A stretch of 64,000 bases of DNA from Malania oleifera (lineage: Eukaryota > Streptophyta > Magnoliopsida > Santalales > Ximeniaceae). Below are positions 1 through 11,200 of this stretch, piece after piece (the stretch's first letter is position 1; every line of letters begins with the position of its first letter). The translations under genes and the position numbers were made by a program. The DNA lies in the NCBI RefSeq assembly GCF_029873635.1, contig NC_080427.1, positions 74,679,348 through 74,743,347 on the forward strand, read 5' to 3'. A model generated the notes under the pieces. It was not told the origin of the DNA. It worked only from the letters and a program-made list of their open reading frames with translations, and ran no database searches.

Positions 1-1070
1 AACATATCATGTAAATTACGGCATCCTCGCACGACATATCATAACATACTGAATCATGAAATCTCTATACTATTTAACATATTATTTAGAACATAGTTCC
101 TGTATTGTTTTATGGTTTTTCTTGAAAACTAATAATACATGATCATTATGGGAAAACATAATTTCCATGATAAATGTTACTCATGCCACATAGAAAGGGT
201 AATATTCATAACATAAAATCTATTCTAAAATCATATTTCTGATATTACTCATGAAAATCATATTTATGATCAACAATAGAATTCCCAAATATAATTCTAC
301 AATATACATATTTACTTGAAATTAAATGTTGTAAAATAATAAATATATTTTCATAAGAAGGCTAGCTTAGTTTATCCCCTTACCTGACTTACTAAAAAAC
401 TCACAAATTAGCCTATCATGCACTCGTGGTGACTTATTGAAAAACTCACAAATTAGCCTATTATGCACTCGTGGTGTTCCCAACTCAACACCCTGAAATT
501 TACATTTCTCCCAACAAAACTTCAGTATAAACTCATCTAATACCTTTTCTCAGCCTAAAAATACTAAATACCTTAATAAATATTAAAATAATCAACTTAC
601 CTAAATTTTGGGATGGTTCCCAAGTTAGGAGAATCTTCCCAGGAGTAATATGGCGGCTTCGGATCGTCGATCTGGTGAAGAACCGAGCCAAAAAGCTAGA
701 GTGAAGGTGAGGAGGGCGAAGTTAGAGAGAGAGAGAAAGAATTTGCATGTCATTTTTTTTGCTTCAAATCCGGGTTTGGCATATTTATAAAGTGTAGACT
801 CGTCAACGAGCCACGCTATCTCATTGACGAGTACAAGAAGGAGGTTCGTCGACGAGCACTTACTCCTTGTCATCTTATTTCAGGCTCGGAAACACCTCTC
901 TTGGTAATCCCTCGTCGACGAGACGCATATCCCTGTCGACATTCCCTAAAAGGCCCCTCGTCAATGAACGACCTAGCCTCGTTGACAAGGCCTGCTGAAC
1001 ACCTTTAGAAAACTTATTTTCTCCCTTCTCTTTTCATACGCAATTCGGTAAAATTCTTCGAGTCTCTACA
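1..1070 (-). repeat. Partial gypsy-type LTR, cut by window edge
   Basis: On the minus strand this LTR begins at 1070 with TGTAGAGACTC and runs off the left edge. In element orientation it shows a palindrome array (990-799), then a TATA box (TTTATAAATATG, about 791-781), then a CT-rich patch (about 745-722). Order and motif type match the solo LTR at 14309-16256; both also carry a GATCGTCGAT stretch (about 663 and 15799). Its promoter points away from the host gene that starts about 1 kb to the right. Family is inferred; the outer border and target duplication cannot be seen. Confidence 0.6.
799..990 (-). promoter_or_regulatory. GTCGAC palindrome array with TATA box in LTR U3
   Basis: About seven copies of a 12-bp imperfect palindrome related to CTCGTCGACGAG, including CTCGTCAACGAG at 799-810, a perfect CTCGTCGACGAG near 910, and CTCGTTGACAAG at the far end. 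On the minus strand the array lies directly upstream of a TATA box at 781-791. The promoter role is inferred from position in U3 and repetition of the layout in other LTRs here. Confidence 0.55.
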
Positions 1071-2054
1071 GTAGCACTAGGTTTACTCTTTTTATATATT
1101 AATAATGGGAGATGAAGGAAAAAGAAGACACTCCACCAACACCATCCAACTACTAAAATAACATAGCATCTTCCAACATTTCCCCTCTAGTTGGACGAGG
1201 CATGTACTTATGTCCTCTTATAAAACATTGGGTAGCTAGCAATACCAATGGTGGCTTGACCGTCACAAAACATATTTATGGATTTTATCATTTAATTCCA
1301 ATTTTAATCTAGAGAAACTTCAACAATACAAGTCCACTAAGAGTATGAACCATAGTTCGATATTTTGCTTCAACATAGATCTAGCTGCAATAGTTTGTTT
1401 CTTGTTATGCCAAGTAATAAGATTATCATTCACAAATGTACAATACCCAATAGTAGACCATTGATTTTTTAATATAGTCATCCCAATGTGATCTCACCAT
1501 TTATATAAATAAAATTCTTATGCAAATCAAATTTACTGAATTTTTGGTACATAGAATTGAAAAAGAATTTAGAAGAACTGATTATGACTCATGTGATACA
1601 TGAGAAATTCCTAGCCATTTCAATAACATAGTTTAGAATCCAAATAATATCGTAGTTAGAATAATCTTGAATGCTCTTAGCATGGTGGCTTTTGTTCATT
1701 TTAAGTTACTATATATTTTCACTTGATTTCTTTCTATTAGTGTTCAAATTTCCATTTTATTCCTTTGGACATTTTTAACGCCCATAACTAATTTGGGTTC
1801 GGTATTTTGGATTTGTAACGGTATTTTGGATTTCGCCACCTTATCAAGGATCGATACCGTTAGCAATCTGGGTTGCTTTCTTGGAGCAGTGGCCATTCCT
1901 TTTGCAGTAGGAACAGAAGAAGCAATTGAGGAAGAACCACAGAAGAATTCTGCTAGGGAAGAAAAGAACGCCGAAGAAGAAGAAGAAGAAGGAGAAGGAG
2001 AAGAAGGGAGAATTTAAGGAGTCGAATTTTATTGAATGTTGACTTTGAATACCA
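1071..2054 (+). promoter_or_regulatory. RPN8 upstream region and purine-rich 5' leader
   Basis: Non-repetitive AT-rich sequence between the LTR end and the RPN8 start codon. The last 150 bp before the ATG hold a GAA/GGA-rich tract (about 1910-2015), common in plant 5' leaders. Short ORFs here are low-complexity and not credible proteins. The transcription start cannot be fixed from sequence. Confidence 0.45.
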
Positions 2055-2241
2055 ATGGACGGGATCGAGGCGCAGCAGACATCGTTGAGGGCGATCGATA
2101 AGGTCATTGTTCACCCTCTGGTGCTTCTCAGCATCGCCGACCACCACGAGCGTACGGTCTTCACGATGAGTGAACGCGCTGTTGGAGTTCTCCTCGGGAC
2201 TTCATTCAGAGGCACTGTTGACGTCACAAATTGTTATGCAG
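2055..2241 (+). CDS. RPN8: RPN8 exon 1
   Basis: Starts at the ATG of MDGIEAQQ and ends GCAG|GTTCGG, 62 codons plus one base. It covers the start of the MPN domain. The segment between LLSI and VGVLLG ([14 protein letters not shown]) is much less conserved than its surroundings when compared with plant RPN8 as known to me. The ATG sits just after the purine-rich leader and matches the family N-terminus. Confidence 0.88.
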
Positions 2242-5200
2242 GTTCGGTTCTTCCAGTTTCATTGTCTAAATTCAAACTAATAAATTTCTTTTTAGAAGGT
2301 TATTATCTTGTTATTTTTTTTTCAAGTTCCAAACTGGTCATTGGTTTTGTCGTTTGAATTTTGTTATTTTGCATTTTTGGGGCTACTAGAGATATCCAAA
2401 AATAAAAAATAAAAATCCGGAAGCTATTTCTGTCTTGGAGGATAGAGCGTCTGACTGGAACTAGGGTTTATAGTATTGGCATTTTCCCCTAGGAACGTTA
2501 TTCAACCATGTCCTGTAGTAACACTGGTTCCAGCAGACCTGAGTTTTGAATTCTGGATTTTGGGTTTTGGATTTTTGGGTTTTGGGTTTTGGGTTTTGGG
2601 TTTGGGTTTCACACACTTTGGATTTAGAAAAGGAAATGATTGAACATAGCCCTCTGTCTTGAGCAATTCCTTTCCTCTGTTTGTGTGTGTGTGTGTGTGT
2701 GTGATTCGGGGCACAACTAGTAACAGACTGTCAAAAGTCTTTAAGCAACCTTGCCAGGTTTGATGCCAGCCATAATGAAAGCTGAGCTCTTGGTCCCATA
2801 AACTGAAAACTTCATTCACAAAGAGCATTGGAGCCAATCTTTCCTGGGGAGATTTTGGACTGATTGGTAGGGGAGATGAAGAATTGGTCAAGATTCAAGA
2901 TTTTGCCTGGTAATTTTAATTATTTGAAAGGTATAGGGATTATTAACTTATTTTGAGAAGACACCAGCAGCTTTTTTAACCAACAATATTAACCAGAAGA
3001 CGGACCCCATACACTTCAAGAGGAAGTATCTTACCTTGTGTGCCTTGCGAGAACATCCCATAGATTTCACTTAAAAGATATCATTTTCAATCAGCCAAAC
3101 TCCAATTTGTTTCATGGGCTAAGAGTGGCTAAGCTTGCTAAACCACCCCTAGCCCATGCTTGGTGCAGCAAGAGTAGAGGATAGGACTGGCTGAGAGGAG
3201 GTCTGTTAGCCCATTACACTGGATAGGACAAGCTGGTTCCCCCTATTGACCAACTTAGGCTAAGGCAAACCAAAGGCACAAAAAGCAAAAAGAAAATAAA
3301 ATGAAAATTCCAGTCATGTCCTTTATCCCTTATAGATGGTAGACGATAGACCAAACATTGGATATGATAATTATCATAGCTGATCCTGCTATTTAGTCCA
3401 GCCCAGTCCCGTAAACTGTAGCGTCCAAAACAAATTCTGCCAAAGAAATTTGTTTATGTAGTCTCCATTTTTGAAGAAATAGGCTTGAGGATAGGAAGCA
3501 ATGACAAGAAACAGACAAGAAGGCTTAAATGCAAATTTCTAGGGGCTGTTTGTTTTGCGATATTTAGGTAACTCAAGGAATATGATGCATGAGTTACAGA
3601 TCTAGTGCTTGGTTTGCTATAGAAATCCTACATGGTTCACATCCAACATGCCTCTTGAATATGAAATTCGAATTAGTACTAACCCTCATCATGTAACATT
3701 CTTATCCATTGACATCCAAATTTGTGGACTAAAATGTGCTCAATATTTGGCCTCTAGAGACAAAAATGCCCCTTATGGTACTATGATATAATGCTATCAC
3801 ACACTATCATGATTTTTATATCATAAGTATATTGTATTTTTATTATATATAGTACATTCATAAAATGATATTGTAATGTACTTTATCTTATACTATATTT
3901 TTTCACACCTTTTAATATTTACAATAATAAATTGTCATGATATTGAATAATAGATAGTATTACTGTATTATTATAATAATATAGCATTATAAAAATAAGA
4001 AATAAAAATAAAAAATGGCAGCTTGGTGCACAAAGCTTCGACATATGCGGGGTCTGGGGAAGAGGTGGACTATAATTAGTCTATAGTACGCAACCTTACC
4101 TTACATTTTTGCGAAAGGTTGTTTCCACGTCTCGAACCCGTGACCTCCAGGTCACATAGCAACAACTTTACCATTGCGCCTAAGCTCTCCTTCAATAATA
4201 TAGCATTATAATAATATTAAAAATATGATAACATTATTGATCATGATGTAATATAATGTTATAAGTCAATAATTAAACTACTCCTAAAAGGCTAAATGGA
4301 AAAAAAAAAAAAAAATTGGTAGTCCTCTAAGTGACAATTTTTTCAATACCTATATTACCCTTTAAGTGCCCTTCATTAAAAGTTTGAGTCACTATTATGT
4401 TTCAATTTGTAGAAGAGTTGTAACGCCCCGAACCCAGAAGTGGGGCCTGGGGTGCTACTTTAGTAATATTTGTATTCCTGAAACCATAATCATCATATAA
4501 AAGCAGTGGAAATAATTTAAACATTCTTCAAAACAATACAAGAGTTCTAGACTACCATCATCCACAAGGGCCTCCAAGCATTTAATATTACAACCCAAAA
4601 ATAAGAGACAAAAACCAACTTCATCCATACAAACCACGTACATAAACTAGACAAACTAAACTCGGCCCCTTTAGCCTGCTAAGCACGATCCTTGGTATTT
4701 CCTTAAAAGTAAAATGATCATTATGGTGAGACACCTCTCAGTAAGACGGATTAAGTTAATATCAGGGTGTGACCAACATGAGTTTTAGTAGAAGCAGAAA
4801 ACATTCATATCTCCCTTTAACCAAAAATAGCCTTTGTAAATTTTACTCACACCTATATAGTTGAAAATACATATTTATTTCCACAGTGTAAACCAGTTCG
4901 ATGAATAGCTAACACTATTTACATAAATTCACATATATGCGTAAAAGGCACTCCGTGGGACAAAAGACATGCTTAACCCCCATGACGGGTTGTGCGACCC
5001 GAAGGCTGGACTTAACCTGGGTTATCAACCCAAACAAAGTCAAAGTAATCATCTGCAAGTACGTCTACAAGCATCTGCAAACCCAGTTATAGGTTCGATT
5101 GCCTTACCACTTCCTGGTCCGGATTCCACGGAAAGTACAACAACACTTCGCAGGCCAACCAGCTGAAACCACCAACACTTCACTACAGTGTGGTTGCACC

Positions 5201-8200
5201 TGACCAAACAACTCACTAGCAAGGTACTGTGCTCTCAATACAACCGGTCCTCAGGGTTCTTAAACCATATCATGCAATTTAAGTAATAAAAACTATAATA
5301 TATTCTCATTGTTATCATTTCATATAAAGCCTATCATCATATCACAACCCGGCATTCAGCCGTCATATAAAACCCGGCTCTCAGTCGCCATATCAACACC
5401 CCGGCATACAACCGTCATATCAAAACCCCATATTTTCCATAAACCAGTATAGATCTCAATTTCACGATATATTCTCACAACCATACTCAGGTTTAGTTAT
5501 GAAATAAACCATATAGATTATTCTCGTGCCACAAGATTTTAGTATTAAAACATAATCAGATAAACAACCAGGAAAACACCTCATAGTATATTTAGTTTGT
5601 ATGATGAAAACCAGGGCCTAATCATCCCCATGGTTCAATTTACTTAACACACATATATATATACATAGTTATAGGTTTTATAAAAATGCAGATGATCACC
5701 CCTCACTTGTTTTGTTTCCCAATTTACGTGTATGACAAGAAAACCTACAAATTCAACCGTTCAAAATCCTCACAAATTACCGTATGAAAATCCCCTATTT
5801 ACAAACTCAGTTTTATACGGTTGGATTTCAAAACACCAACTGAAATCATGAATATACATACGTATAACGTGGTTTAATTGGTTCAATTTCAATAAAAAAC
5901 TGATATAACTTAATCCCCTTACTTGTTCCTGAAAATAAGCTGATTACATTTGGAAAACAGGAAACCCTAGCTTTCGAACCCGCCACCAAAAGTGAGCCGG
6001 CAAGCCGAGAGAGGAGAGAAAAATGATCGGGGACCGATGACGAACTTCGGGGGATCTTAGAGAGAGAGAACCACTTGAGAGAGTAAGAGTAGACAGAGAG
6101 AGTCTCAAAAACCTAATTTAGAGAGAGAGAGAGAGGGAAATGTTAAGTTATGAAATAAAATACATTGCTTACTACTTAAGTAAGCTTACCTAGAGGAAAA
6201 CCATCGATGGTTTTCTTGGTGTTTTTGAAACCATCGACGGTTTGGCAGTTCAATGCTTTCGTTTGTTTGTAACCGTCGATGGTTTTTCCTGAGCTCAATG
6301 AAACTGTCGACGGTTTGGGGTCCTACTAAACCGATTTCCTCTTTTTCCTTTCTTTTCCTTTATTGCTCTTTTTTTTTTTTTTTCTTTTCCGAGTTCGGGT
6401 CCCTACAATCTCCTCCTCTTAAAAAAATTTCGTCCTCGAAATTTGCTAACTATTATCAGTCACACCCTCTGGAGTTTTCCTTAAATAACGATCTAACTCT
6501 ACAGAAGAGTTGGTAGCCACCCACATAGCAGCCTCGTCCCAAGTTTACTAAATACCCTCACTTATGGAGGAAGAATACTGTGGTTACACACAATGTCTCG
6601 AGAGATTACAATACCCATACAAAACTCTCCCAAAGACCATCCATATACTAAAACCGTAAACAAACTGATAAAACTAAACAAACCTACTTTACACAACCTG
6701 TATACCAAACCAAGCACAACCTATCTAGCGCTAAGCCTCTCTAAAAAGCTGTGAGTACTTCTGACGTATTTTCGTCTCTAATTCCCATGAACCTTCCTCC
6801 ACTGCATGATTACGCTGAAGTACCTTCACTAACGGTATTTCCTTAATACGTAGTTCTTGTATTTTTCGATCCAAAATCTGAATTGGTACCTCCTCATAGA
6901 ATAGGGTATCTCCGACTTCCAAGAATTCATAGCTTATCACGTGCGAAGGATCTAGGACATACTTCCTTGACACCGACACGTGAAAATCATCATGAACCCT
7001 AGACAAAGCTGGGGTAACACCACTCGGTAGGCAACTAGGTCAATTCTTTCTAGAATCTCGAATGACTCGATGTATGTAGGGTTTAGCTTACCCCTCTTTC
7101 CAAATCTCATTACCCCTTTCATCGGAGCAAATCCTCAAAAATATCACATCACCTATCTCAAACTCCAGCTCTCGCCAGCGTGTATCTGCATATCTCTTCT
7201 GCCAACTCTGTGCTGTTTTAATCCTTTTCCTAATAAGCTTGACCTTCTCAGAGGTCTTCTGAACAAGTTCCAGCCCCAACATCTGCCGCTCGCCTACCTC
7301 ATCCTAGTACAACGGAGATCGGCCCCTTCGACCATACAATGCTTCATACGGTGTCATCCCGATACTGGCCTGATAACTGTTATTATAAGCAAACTCAACT
7401 AACGGTAGATATAGAATTCAACCATCCGCAAAATCCAGCATACACGCCCGCAACATATCCTCTAGAATCTGAATGGTTCGCTCAGACTGTCCATCCGTCT
7501 GTGGGTGAAATGCAGTAATGAAAGTGAGTTGAGATCCCAATGCTTCCTGCAAACTCTTACAAAACCGAGAGGTAAACCCTGAATCTTGATATGAGACAAA
7601 GGAAACTAGGACGCCATGAAGTCGGAATATCTCCTGCACATAAAGCTTTGCTAGCCTATTCATGGAATAATTGATTTTAATAGGAACAAAGTGCGTGGTC
7701 TTAGTCAGACGATCCACTATTACTCATATAACATTTTGTCCATGCACTGCTGAAGGCAATCCCGTTACGAAGTCCATAGAGATATGCTCTCACTTCCACT
7801 CAGGAACACCAAGTGGTTGCAGTGGTCCCGCTGGCCTCTGATGCTCTGCTGTCACTTGTTGGCACGTCAAATACTGTTCCACGAACTGGGCAATCTCTCT
7901 TTTCATATTACTCCACCAGAAGGATTCTCGCAGATCTCTATACATCTTTGTGCTTCCTGGATGAACAGTATAGAGAGAGCGATGAGCCTCCTCCAGAATT
8001 ATCCTTTTAATATCTGCGTCGTTAGGTGCACACAGTCTGGTGTGAAATTTGAGAATCCCATCATTAGAGATATTGAAGTCAGTTTGTTGCTCACTTCGTA
8101 CTTTCTCCACAATTTTTATCAACTCTACGTCTCCTATCCGAGCGGCTTTAATTCTTTCTTGCAAGGTTGGTTGAATAACCAAACTAGCCATGAAAGCCTG

Positions 8201-11200
8201 GTGATTTCCTTCTTCTAACTCCATATCCAACCTTTCTAGGTCCATCCTGATCCAATGCTGAGCTACAATTGCTGAGACTGATGCACCCACTGATTTCCAA
8301 CTCAACGCATCAGCTACCACATTAAATTTTCCTAAGTGGTAACTAATGGTACAGTCGTAGTCCTTTATCAACTCAAGCCATCTTCGCTGCCTCATGTTCA
8401 ACTCCTTCTAGGTGAAAAAGTACTTAAGACTCTTATGATCAATAAAGATCTTGCACTTTTTTACCATATAGGTAGTGCCTCCAAATCTTCAACGCATAAA
8501 CTATTGCTGCCAATTCCATGTCATACGTGGGATAGTTCTTCTCGTACTCCTTGAGTTGGCGAGAAGCGTACGCAATGACCTTTCCCTGCTACATTAAGAT
8601 ACATCTGAGTCCTTTCTGAGATGCATCACTGTTGATCATGAATCCACCATCTCCTAATGGAGTGGTCAACACTGGGGCAGTGACTAATCACTGCTTCAAT
8701 TCCTGAAAGTTCTGCTCGCACTCATCAGTCCATTCAGACTTCATGTTCTTCCTCGTAAGTCGTATTAGAAGACCTGATAGTCTAGAAAATCCCTCTACGA
8801 ACCAGCTATAATATCCTGCAAGACCCAAGAAACGTCTAACCTCATGCACATTCTTCGGCCTCGCCCAATTAACTACCACCTCTATTTTGCTCGAGTCCAC
8901 TGAAACACCTTCCCTGGACACTACATGTCATAGAAATGCAACTTGTTCCAACCAGAATTTGCATTTCTTAAATTTAGCAAACAACTACTTTTCTCTAAGC
9001 ACCTAAAGTACCAGTCTCAAATGAGCTTCATGCTCCACAGGGCTCCTTGAATAAACTAGGATGTCGTTGATGAACACAACCACGAATTGATCCAAGTACT
9101 TATGGAACACCCTATTCATCAGGTCCATGAATGTCACAAGAGCATTGGTCAAACCGAAAGGTATAAGCAGAAATTCGTAATGGCCATACCTAGTGCGGAA
9201 AGTTGTCTTTTATAGATCCTCTTATTTAACTTTCACCTGATGGTACCCGAATCGCAGATCGATCTTGGAGAAAACCTGTGTGCCCTGTAGCTGGTCAAAC
9301 AGATTGTCAATACGGGTAACAGGTACTTATTCTTTATTGTCACTTTATTGATTTCCCTGTAGTCGATGCACATCCTCATCGACCCATCTTTCTTCTTTAC
9401 AAACAACACCGGTGCTCCCCAGGGTGATATGCTCGGTCTGATAAACCCCTTGTCAAGTAGTTCTTGTAATTGTTCCTTTAACTCCTTTAGTTCAGTCGGA
9501 GCCATTATGTATGGAGCCTTAGAAATCGGTGCCGTCCCTAGAATTAAATCAATGGCAAACTCCACCTCACGATCAGGAGGCAATCCCGGTAAGTCCTCAG
9601 GAAAAACATATGAGAAATCACTTACCATACTCAGGTTCAGTTATGAAATAAAACATATAGATTATTCTTATGCCACACGATTTTAGTATTACAACATAAA
9701 CAGATAAACAATCAGGAAAACACCTTATAATATATTTAGTTTGTATGATGAAAACTCAAGCCCGATCATCCCCATGGTTCAATTTACTTAACACATATAT
9801 ATACATAGTTATAGGTTTTATAAAAATGCAGATGATCACCCCTCACCCATTTTGTTTCCCAATTTACGTGTTTGACAACAAAACCCACAAATTCAACCAT
9901 TCAAAATCCTTCACAAATTACCGTATGAAAATCCCCTATTTACAAACTCAATTTTATATGGTTTGATTTCGAAACACCAACTGAAATCATGAATATACAT
10001 ACATATAACATGGTTTAACCGGTTTAATTTCAATAAAAACTTGACATAACTTAATCCCCTTATCTGTTCCTGAAAATAAGCTGATTACGTTTGGAAAACG
10101 GGAAACCCTAGCTTTTGAGCCCGCCGCCAAAAGTGAGCCGGCAAGCCAAGAGAGGAGAGAAAAATGATCAGGGATTGATGACGAACTCCGGGTGATCTTA
10201 GAGCCCTTATCTATTCTTGAAAATAAGCCGATTACGTTCGGAAAACGGGAAACCCTAGCTTTCGTACCCACCGCCGAAAGTGAGCTGGCAAGTCGAGAGA
10301 GGAGAGAAAATTGATCGGGGATTGATGACGAACTTCGGGGGATCTTAGAGAGAGAGCCACTTGAGAGAGTGCTAGTAGAGAGAGAGAGTCTCAAAAACCT
10401 AATTTAGAGAGAGAGAGGGAAATGTTAAGTTATGAAATAAAATACATTGCTTACTACTTAAGTAAGCTTACGTAGAGGAAAACTGTCGACGGTTTTTCCT
10501 GAGCTCAGTGAAACCCTCAACGGTTTGGGGTCCTGCCAAACCAAATTTCTCTTTTTCCTTTCTTTTCCTTTATTTCTCTTTTTTTTTATTTCTTTTCTTT
10601 TCTTTTCCAGGTGTCCTTACAATAGTGCCCAAAATGCTCTTTTAAATTTGTTTTTATTCCACACAATTCCCCTTCTCGACCCATTGTTTTCCAAGACTTT
10701 GCCTCCCTATTCTCTTTGTCTTCCAACATTTTGCCCCTCCCCATTCTTTTCATCTTCCCCCTATCAATGTACAAAACTCCCTCTTCTTCTCTTGCCTTCT
10801 TGATACATGCTTTCTAGCTCATCTTCTTGCATGCTTATGGACTTGTATGTGTGGTAATTTGATGACAAGCTTAATCACTTGCACAAAAAGAATGGATGAT
10901 ACATGACACAAGCTAACTTTTTAGTTAGCTTTTCTCTAATCTGCCCCCCCTTTTTCCTTTATTTTCTAGAGTCTATTCATTTGCATTGATTTAACTCTCT
11001 TTCCGTCCTTCCTTTTTTTCTTTTTTTCTTTTTTTTGTTGTTTGAGTCAAGAAATAGCGGATAGAACATTAAAAAACAAATGATAATTATAAGAATTGAT
11101 ACCCAATGAGCCTATTAATTCTTACTTTGTTTTAAAGGGAAGCCAACTATTAATGCTGTGCTTCAATTTGTTTGGATTGCTTCCAGTCTCGTCTCTTTTA

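Larger units (their letters stand above)
4419..10621 (-). mobile_element. Ty3/gypsy element (Tekay/Del-like), internally deleted
   Basis: Element orientation is minus. The left LTR (4419-6407) is the 3' LTR and the right LTR (about 9625-10621) is a truncated 5' LTR. The left LTR is followed by a polypurine tract. RT, RNase H, integrase and a chromodomain-like tail remain, but the pol frame stops at 9628 and fuses directly to the middle of the LTR. The primer site, gag, protease and half of the 5' LTR are therefore lost. The fusion point shares CCATACTCAGG with the LTR, which suggests microhomology-mediated deletion. Flanks AGAGT (4414-4418) and ATAGT (10622-10626) fit a 5-bp target duplication with one change. 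Confidence 0.85.

Noticed and set aside
799..990. Palindrome arrays as CRISPR
   Set aside because: Eukaryotic LTR context, units of only 10-16 bp that vary, and no unique spacers of constant length.
1793..2017. 74-codon frame upstream of RPN8 as a separate gene or longer N-terminus
   Set aside because: Its second half is a low-complexity Glu run from GAA repeats and it stops before the RPN8 ATG, which matches the family start.
2553..2609. Interstitial telomere repeat
   Set aside because: The unit is GGGTTTT and not the plant TTTAGGG; it is a simple repeat.
2502..2891. 129-codon minus-strand frame
   Set aside because: Made largely of translated microsatellite (PKPK and THTH runs).
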